This document shows positions 57,408-64,000 of a stretch of DNA of 64,000 bases, in pieces (position 1 is the stretch's first letter; every line of letters begins with the position of its first letter). The DNA is taken from the NCBI GenBank assembly GCA_030686995.1, contig CM060704.1:120878042-120942041 (forward strand), given 5' to 3'. A program made the position numbers and the translations under genes. The DNA comes from Artemisia argyi. Taxonomy: Eukaryota; Streptophyta; Magnoliopsida; Asterales; Asteraceae. Below the pieces are notes generated by a model that saw only the letters and a program-made list of their open reading frames with translations, was not told where the DNA came from and ran no database searches.

Positions 57408-58586
57408 ATGGAGAACGCGAATCTACAATACTACAAACCACGAAATTCACCCACTCCAAATGACATCTTGATGTTTAAACAACATGAGGATGAACCTATC
57501 TATGATGCATGGGCTCGTTTTAAATATTTACTCCGAAAAGTCCCTCATCATAATTTTGATCTGTGGTCCCAAATTGAAATATTTTACCATCGTGTCGACC
57601 ACTATACCAAAATGGACATTGACCATACCGCACATGGGAACCTTTGGGGATTAAGTGCTGATGAAGCATGGGAAACCATAGAGAATTGTGCCATACTTGC
57701 CAAAAAAATGGACAACCCAACAAACGTTGTTACGGATCAATTGATAGCAAGTTTAAGGGAACAAGCAAGAAGACTGTTTGGGGATAAAACTATAGATGAG
57801 ATAACTGGGCATACGGGGTGGTATGATTTCACCACAATACAAGCTGAACACATAGGTGATATTGAAGTGATGGAAGAGATAGTAGAAAACCCAAGCCCAA
57901 TAAGTACCCCACAAGTCCTACCATCACTTGAGGAATACACACCACCCGTGACTTACCCAGAAGAAGTAGAAGAGACTATAGGAGCCCCAATAGAGGTAGA
58001 ACCCTTGTACCAAACACCACTAGAGGATATAGGTTTGAATACTTGTAGTGATAACCTTACTCTTAGTTCTAGGGAATTACCTAGTGTTGATGAACCGGAA
58101 CCTCAATCTTCACACAACTCTCCATCCTTAGATATACATCTAGGAGACAAAAGAGGAGCCGACCCACCCATCAACCCATGTAGTCCGGGTAGTCTTAGGA
58201 TAAAGGTAATGGACTCTAAGCCTTGTAGAGAGGAAGCCAATATAGGAGTGGAAAATGGCCTTACATGCTTACATCACCCATTTATGATTGATCACAAGAA
58301 ACATTATGGGTTTAAACCAGGTTTATTAGGTCAAGATGGATCCCCAACTAGTAGTCTCTTGAAGTTGATAGAAAATGATCCCTTTCTAGGAGAAAATCTT
58401 AATCCACCCATTAACCCGATTGAATTAGGTACGGTTATGATGATAGGAGCACACCTTTTTAAGTATATAATTCACCCACCACTCTTTTCTCACTTGGCAT
58501 ACTTCCACCCTAAGGGTGTGTATCGCTACTTTCACCCACACTTAATCCTAGGTGTAGGGGAAACCTCCCCTATTTCCATTAAATAA
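57408..58586 (+). CDS. R5 gag with unusual C-terminal extension
   Basis: 392 codons from ATG 57408; seven further codons upstream have only a TTG start. It begins in the middle of a standard gag: DEPIYDAWARFKYLLRKVPHHNFDLWSQIEIFY and LSADEAWETIENCAILAKKM (residues 25-100) are the second half of the PF03732 domain, so the first half is missing. After an acidic, Pro-rich linker (145-250) the last 125 residues (MDSKPCREEANIG...FHPHLILGVGETSPISIK) have no zinc knuckle and no family I know. The frame is intact, unlike the gag of R1. It could be a non-autonomous element's own protein or the residue of a deletion joining gag to a downstream frame. Confidence 0.7.
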   Translation: MENANLQYYKPRNSPTPNDILMFKQHEDEPIYDAWARFKYLLRKVPHHNFDLWSQIEIFYHRVDHYTKMDIDHTAHGNLWGLSADEAWETIENCAILAKKMDNPTNVVTDQLIASLREQARRLFGDKTIDEITGHTGWYDFTTIQAEHIGDIEVMEEIVENPSPISTPQVLPSLEEYTPPVTYPEEVEETIGAPIEVEPLYQTPLEDIGLNTCSDNLTLSSRELPSVDEPEPQSSHNSPSLDIHLGDKRGADPPINPCSPGSLRIKVMDSKPCREEANIGVENGLTCLHHPFMIDHKKHYGFKPGLLGQDGSPTSSLLKLIENDPFLGENLNPPINPIELGTVMMIGAHLFKYIIHPPLFSHLAYFHPKGVYRYFHPHLILGVGETSPISIK

Positions 58587-60441
58587 GGGTAGAGTCAGGC
58601 TCGTGACTCGAACAAAAACAAGCGCTTATTGGGAGGCAACCCAAGCTTTATTTGTTTGTTTGTTTTGTGTGATTTTATTTTGTTTGTTTGTTATTTGCTT
58701 CCGTATGCATGCTTTATTTTTATTGTTGGTAGATCATGTTTCTAAACTAAATAGTGGAAATACTTTACTTTGTTGTTTTGGCCTAGTCTTAACTCCACCT
58801 AAAAGTATTTTTGCAAAAGATAAGTGTAAGGGGAAACCCCAAATATGTTTTTGAGAAACAAACCGATCATGATTCTCCACAATATTTAAATGAACATGTA
58901 TATTCGTATTTGTTAGAGTCAAATGCTTGTATTGAGTCATAATGAAGTTTTGCAGGATTTTACAGGAAGTAGGACGAAGTTTTTCTAGAAATTTTCCGGA
59001 AACTTAACATAAGAATTTCTGTAGGTCACTTCTGACGGCGTCAAGAGTTTACTCTTGACGGCGTCAAGTGTAAAAATATGGAAATTTTACCAGTTTTTTT
59101 TTTCTAACGGAGTCTTATGGTTTTTGTGAATTATTAAGTTTTATAATCTCCAGGAGATCTGCAAACTTCATTCCACAAGCATTATATCTTATCTTGTTTT
59201 CTAGGATTTAGTAACTTATATAGGATGCCGCCGATTTTATGCGAGGTTGTTTTGTCTATTTTGTCAGGTTTTACAGGTTATGTATGACAAGAAGATGATT
59301 TATATTCTGGAAGGGAAGCTTTGATTGTTCATTTTCTTGGAGGAAGATTTAACCTGGCCACCTTATTATCCATACCGAGCGAATCATGGGAGTATTTGAT
59401 TTCATTCTTTTTAACTTTTTCACTTTTACATTCTTTACTTGAACATTGGGGACAATGTTCATCTTAAGTGTAAGGGGAGGGTAAAAAGATGATACCTTAC
59501 ATATGCACTTTCGCTTGAGTTTGTTTTGTTTAATGGTAGATGTGTAATAAAACTATGAGAAATACTTGTTAGTGCAATTTTAGCGCCAAATTTAAAATTT
59601 TTTACAACATTTAGGAGTGAAACTTTAGCCATAGCAAGCGTCTCATGGATAGGAGATTGTATGACTAGCACATAACCGTATATTCAGAAAAATTTTCCAC
59701 CCAAATATGTGAGGTTCGCCTTTAGATTTGATAGGAAAAGCATTCATTATTAGTGCTTATGAGTGTACCGGTAGCATTTAGATTCGAGAACTTGCGTTAG
59801 TGATGCATCCCGAGACCGCTAGTGAGACTACATTCGTGTAGTAGGATTTACTACATGATAAGAGGCATTAGGATCACCCTTGTGTTAAACCCGTATTATA
59901 ATTACTTGACCATTTAAGTCATATTACTTGGCTAGTTAAGTCAACTAATTTTTCCCACACCCTTAGCGTTGTACTCATTTTTAGTACACGAAACCCCTAG
60001 TACACCCCTCCGAGCCTATCTTTTCGTTTCTAACTTTAAGCATTTTACTTAAAGGAAGAATTTGTTACACCCCACTTAAATGTACAACCAAATCGCCTTA
60101 GCCTTCCGTGTATGCGCTCATTTTTAGTGCATTATTGTTATTTGTTAAACCCTAAGTTAACTATCTAATTGATTACATAGTTGCTAAGTCGAGTCATATC
60201 CTTGTACATATTGTTTTGGGACGATTGGGACTCATGGGTAAGTACTTATTTTATGGAGTAATGGGGAAGAACATCATTCATTACCCCCATATGTACGTTA
60301 ATCTTAAAAGTGCTCCAAGTGTTTTAATTTTCTTAATTCGAGTCACTAGATTAGTTAATTGTAAAGTATGTAAAGATTCAAGTGTAAGGGAACGTTCATT
60401 CCCTATGATGTATTATTTTGGATGGTAGGGTAAGAGTGTAT

Positions 60442-60486
<45 letters not shown>

Positions 60487-61076
60487 GAAAAATCAAGAAA
60501 AAGAAAAGAAAAAAAAAAGAAAAAACATACGGACTACCATCCCGTTTCATTCTATGTTCATTTTATGTTTTTTGTTATTTTTCATTATTAGCATAAGTCG
60601 AGTCTAGTCTTGGCTTAGCAACGCCACATTGTACATGTAATTAACCAAGATTGTTAACTCGCCACCAGTAAAACTTCCTTTATCCAACAAAACCGTGTAT
60701 TTCATATCCCTACACCTAACGTTACAACCCTTTAAAAGACCTCTTTGATAGTTTATCCTAGGTGCTTACGCCATGTGGTGGAGGTTTGATCCTTTCCCAA
60801 GCCTATGGTAATCTATTTTGCTATGACAGGTAGTGAGAGATATCTTCCGTTTCCATATTGTAATTTACACTTTATTACACCCGAGAGATGTGAGTATCTA
60901 AACACTATTTGTGAGGTGCTTGTGTATGACCTTCGTGCTTGTCTATTGGTCTTTAGTGGAACGATTATTTGTTGTAATTACGTTTATATTAGTGTTAAAT
61001 GACCCCTAACTTGTCTTTTGAGTAGAATAAAAGCGCATTTGCTTGAGGACAAGCAAATCTCAAGTGTAAGGGCATA
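58587..61076 (+). other. R5 internal 3' region
   Basis: Collinear with R1 2727-5184 reversed; no credible ORF. GAGTC...GACTC (58592-58609) follows the gag stop by 5 nt, then AAGCGCTT and GGGAGGCAACCC (58620-58642). Two TGACGGCGTCA palindromes occur near 59034-59067, a long poly-A at 60443-60484, and CAAGTGTAAGGG (61061-61072) before the LTR as probable polypurine primer. Confidence 0.7.
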
Positions 61077-62481
61077 TGATGAGGCGAAAAATGATCCGTT
61101 TTTAGGGGGTCATTTAAGCCCAAATCCGAATTTATTTGATCAAATATTGCCCTAAATCGTTCCTTTTGTGATTTTAGGTACTTTGGGAGTGAAATCTGGA
61201 AAAGGAATCAATTCGGACGTTTTTGGAGCATAAAAGTGAAGAAAACGCCAAAGTCTTAGTTTTCCATGCTGGGAACAGTGCATGACGGCGTCAAGAGTAG
61301 TTCCCTGACGGCGTCAAGAGTAAAATTCCATGACGACCCAGAAGAGTTTTGACGGCATCATGAAGGTAGGGCGTCAAGAGTAAAAGTCATGACGGCTTGG
61401 AAATGAATTGTTCTTGACGGCATCAAATATAGATCTAGGCAGTCCGAGGATTGTTTTGGCGGCGAGGTGACGGCGTCACCTATTTGGTCTTGACGCCGTC
61501 AGAACCCTTTTTCTATATATAGTTTTCTAGTTTTTCACATTAAAGGAGAGAAGTTTTGGGAGAAACCCTAAGTACGATTTTGGTGTAACTTTACAGGTAT
61601 TCAAGGGTTCCAACCCCTTGATACCTTGCATGATTAATCAAGATAAGTGTTCTTCTAATTCAATCAATATGTCTATGTGTTGGTTGTCTATATCTTGTTC
61701 TTGTCTTAATTCCATCATGGTAGGCTAGATCTATCTTGTGGTTGCTTAGATCTAATGAAACCTAGATATTGATTATGTGTTGATTACTTGTTTGTTCTTG
61801 TCCTGGATGAATGATTTATATGTTAGGCTTAAGAAAACTGGCAGATCTCCAATTGGTAACATGCTTGAACGTCTTAAGAAACATGAACCAACGCGCACTA
61901 GGTCTTTATTGGTTGTATTTAATGCATGAGCCACTGTTTACAATCCCTATAGTTGTGATGGGCATGGTGTAGGAGAAGATAAGAGCTCATAGAATTGGGG
62001 AGTTATGTGTGCCACCCCATGAATGGTATTAAGGAATACGATCCGTCATCCATGCAATTATAACAAGTAATTAACGTGTAAAAGATATCTAGGGAGTAGT
62101 GAAATCTAAGTAAACACATTTTCTCCAATTACTGCTCACAACCTTAGTATAAATTAGTTTATTTTCATTTCTAGTATTTTATTTTGATTGCATCTTAGTA
62201 TTGGGTTAGTTGAATAGCAACTAATTCCGCCCAAATCCTTCAAACCCGAGATTTTAATTCGCTTTCCATAAAATATAAAAACACAAAAATAATCATCCCT
62301 CACCTTTAGAACTAGTATTTAGGTTTTCTAATCCTAGCGACACTATTCCTAAGCTGAACGATCAATCCCCCGGTACTTGTCACTATACTATACTACAACG
62401 ATCAGGTACACTGCCTGGTGGGGGTTGTAAGCTTCTCGAGATCCCTCGAGAGGTAAAGCCTGTTGCGATTCCCACGCATCA
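61077..62481 (+). repeat. R5 3' LTR
   Basis: 1405 bp, with TGACG palindromes (61281-61502) and TATATATAG (about 61513-61522). Followed by target copy GGAAG (62482-62486). Confidence 0.92.
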
Positions 62482-62486
62482 GGAAG

Positions 62487-62880
62487 ATACACATAACATA
62501 CTTTTTTGATTTTATTTAATTTTCTTGTATTTGATTTTTATCTTTTTTGATTTCACGTTCAGAAAAGTTAAATGAATAACACACATTGCCACAAACTCAT
62601 CAAAATAATTATTTGATTCTTTCAATTTTGCCAATGAAACCTTTAATGAAGATGACATAATGAGTAACATCAATATATTTGGACACATGAAAAGGCAATT
62701 GTTGCTGTTTTTATGGAACAGAGACGGTGCCTTGTTTTTTTTTGGAACGAGGGGACAGGACGACAAATTGTCAAATATTTTTGGAACTCTTGAATTATTG
62801 CCATGTAGGGCAGAACCACATACCTTAAGGAAACAATCATGTTGCAAAAAACCATATGCAATGTTTGGCCAAAAAAAATT
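62487..62880 (-). repeat. Leader unit fragment LU4, right part, with a ~170 bp insert
   Basis: 62487-62680 continues LU4 from 55807 and carries an empty MULE site (TTTAATTTTCTTG, about 62514). At 62681 it departs; leader-unit sequence (CATATGCAATGTTTGGCCAAAA) resumes at about 62853. The 62681-62850 insert matches nothing else here. Confidence 0.7.
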
Positions 62881-63137
62881 TAACACATTTTTACCACCCT
62901 CCTCAATATAAAAACCTATCTTTTGTAAATTTACTATCTTCTTATAAACTTGATTTTGGTATGCATTTGAACAAAGGGTACATATAAATGCTAATAAAAA
63001 ATGTACTGTCATAAATTAAACTGTAAGTTTTTACCATGAAGAAATATCATCAGGAAGTAGGACCAAGGACAAGACTAGACATGTACTTTTGCTCATTCCC
63101 AATGTGCTTTTTAGTACACTTTTGCACGTGGATCAAT
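62881..63137. other. Unassigned AT-rich stretch
   Basis: No supported ORF or repeat match in the window. A GAAGTAGGACCAAG stretch near 63053 resembles one near 4800 and 58965 in R1/R5 but is too short to interpret. Confidence 0.4.
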
Positions 63138-63345
63138 AGCCGCCGGTTGAGTAGCACAAAGGTTGAGTATTTTTGTTAGTTATAGTAGTTGGTGTGGGCC
63201 CCAGAAAATGTACACGTGTCGCGTTCTGAGATAGGTTGCGGAGTTGCGTAGATGCGCATGACCATTTAAGGAATTTACTCAAATATTGACCATGATGGGG
63301 ACCAAAAAAAAAGATTTTGTACTAGATTAGTACTTAGCTCTATAA
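63138..63345 (+). repeat. Leader unit fragment LU5 (inverted)
   Basis: It matches 20775-20975: GCCGCCGGTTGAGTAGC, the GTGGGCCCCA...ACACGTGTC block, GGTTGCGGAGTTGCGTAG and GTACTAGATTAGTACTTA. It lies opposite in orientation to LU4 and stops before the TATA region. Confidence 0.75.
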
Positions 63346-64000
63346 GAAAATTTGTACTCTCTCTGAAACAAAAAGCTTACCTCATTTCTAACCCTTGATG
63401 GACTAATGGCCGTTGGATGAGATGACATTAACGGTTGATATCAAATGATAAGGATTAAAACCCTAATATAGTAGAGCATGTAATGTAGGGTATAGTAGTT
63501 GATTATGTATGCAACCCCTTTTCTTAAGGGTAATCATCTCTTTTGATTTGTAGTTTTCACTTCCATATCTCATCACTTAATATCATCAAGATTTTAGGTG
63601 TATCTTTCTCTGCTTTCTAAAAGTTATTTAGTATTTGTTTATTCATGTGTGTTTTTTGAAAGGATATTGTTGAGCAAAACTTTAAATGTGCAACAAAAAA
63701 AAATATTGTATGGTATACACTTATACCTTGCATTGAATACATAAAAATAAAATACTACTCCTGACTAGAATCTGTTTAAAACCTTGGTAACAAATCCCTA
63801 GGAAATTATTTGTGTTGTTGTTGCATAGGTGAATGGGGAAGAACAATTATTTTGTTTTTTGTATTTTTAATAGCTTAAACGAGTGAGGGCACCCGCGCGT
63901 TACTGCGAGAATGTTGTGTCTAATCTAAAATCGAAATAAAATGATCGGATTTTTTTATTAAGGACTAAATTTGCAAAAGATCGCTAACGGGGGACTAATG
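63346..64000. other. Unassigned right end of the window
   Basis: AT-rich. A GGGCACCCGCGCGTTAC word (about 63888) and AAGGACTAAATTTGCAAAAG (about 63961) resemble terminal regions of plant DNA transposons, but the window ends before this can be judged. No ORF is called. Confidence 0.35.

Larger units (their letters stand above)
55808..62481 (+). mobile_element. R5: non-autonomous Athila-like LTR retrotransposon, complete
   Basis: LTRs 55808-57225 and 61077-62481 (TGATGAGG...CGCATCA) are flanked by perfect GGAAG duplications (55803-55807, 62482-62486) inside a leader unit whose uninterrupted sequence is seen in other copies. PBS at 57232-57248 matches the tRNA-Asp complement at all 17 positions. 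The only gene is a gag; no protease, reverse transcriptase or integrase is present in the 3.85 kb interior. Same family as R1. I counted about 32 differences between the LTRs over 1405 bp, plus a 13 bp indel. Confidence 0.93.

Noticed and set aside
1..64000. CRISPR arrays, bacterial operons, riboswitches, tRNA and rRNA genes
   Set aside because: Looked for and not seen; composition, introns and transposon content are those of a plant nucleus.

Overview
The window is plant nuclear DNA, almost certainly a large, repeat-rich eudicot genome. The retroelement proteins (a Cys-rich gag-like protein with C-x2-C-x3-H-x4-C knuckles, and a MULE-encoded PB1-like protein) resemble ones I associate with Asteraceae, so daisy-family origin is my best inference. 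I see no intact ordinary host gene and no tRNA or rRNA gene. Nearly every base can be assigned to nested transposons or to copies of one promoter/leader unit, called LU here.

Layout, left to right. (1) 1-754 is a copy of LU, interrupted at 755 by the left end of a Mutator-like element that is cut off at 1438. (2) 1439-20187 is R1, a minus-strand non-autonomous LTR retrotransposon of about 1.4 kb LTRs. It carries R2 (6420-17698), a second minus-strand element with 3.7 kb LTRs, inserted into its gag. (3) 20306-25046 is a 2.3 kb inverted duplication of LU around a 99 bp spacer, with both leaders pointing inward. (4) 25340-27210 is a minus-strand chimeric gene relic: degenerate receptor-kinase pieces flank an open copia-protease-like reading frame, and its leader is the next LU copy. 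(5) 27211-33556 is that LU copy, split by a complete Mutator-like element (29220-33027) with 9 bp target duplications. The element has a plus-strand AT-hook/PB1-like gene and a convergent small helical-protein gene. (6) 33726-55231 is R3, a plus-strand Ty3/gypsy element of the Tat type (gag, protease, reverse transcriptase, two RNases H, integrase and an antisense four-exon gene). R4 (35482-46369, minus strand, 3.5 kb LTRs, relative of R2) is inserted in its gag. (7) 55684-62680 is another LU fragment split by R5 (55808-62481, plus strand, relative of R1). (8) 62681-64000 holds small LU pieces and unassigned sequence.

How the parts relate. R1 and R5 are one family, and R2 and R4 another. All four have tRNA-Asp-type primer sites and gag-like proteins but no reverse transcriptase, so they must have depended on enzymes supplied elsewhere. 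R3 is the only element with a full pol, and it is broken by a frameshift and five in-frame stops. The order of insertion is readable: R4 after R3, R2 after R1, and the Mutator-like element before duplication of the LU copy that carries it, because other LU copies keep the empty site.

Most interesting: the inward-facing inverted duplication that should make a long hairpin RNA against its own promoter family; the R2/R4 protein and its conserved hairpin module; the two-gene Mutator-like element; the kinase/copia chimera; and a two-step 68 bp periodicity in the R2 LTR. Difference counts and all homology calls were made by eye.
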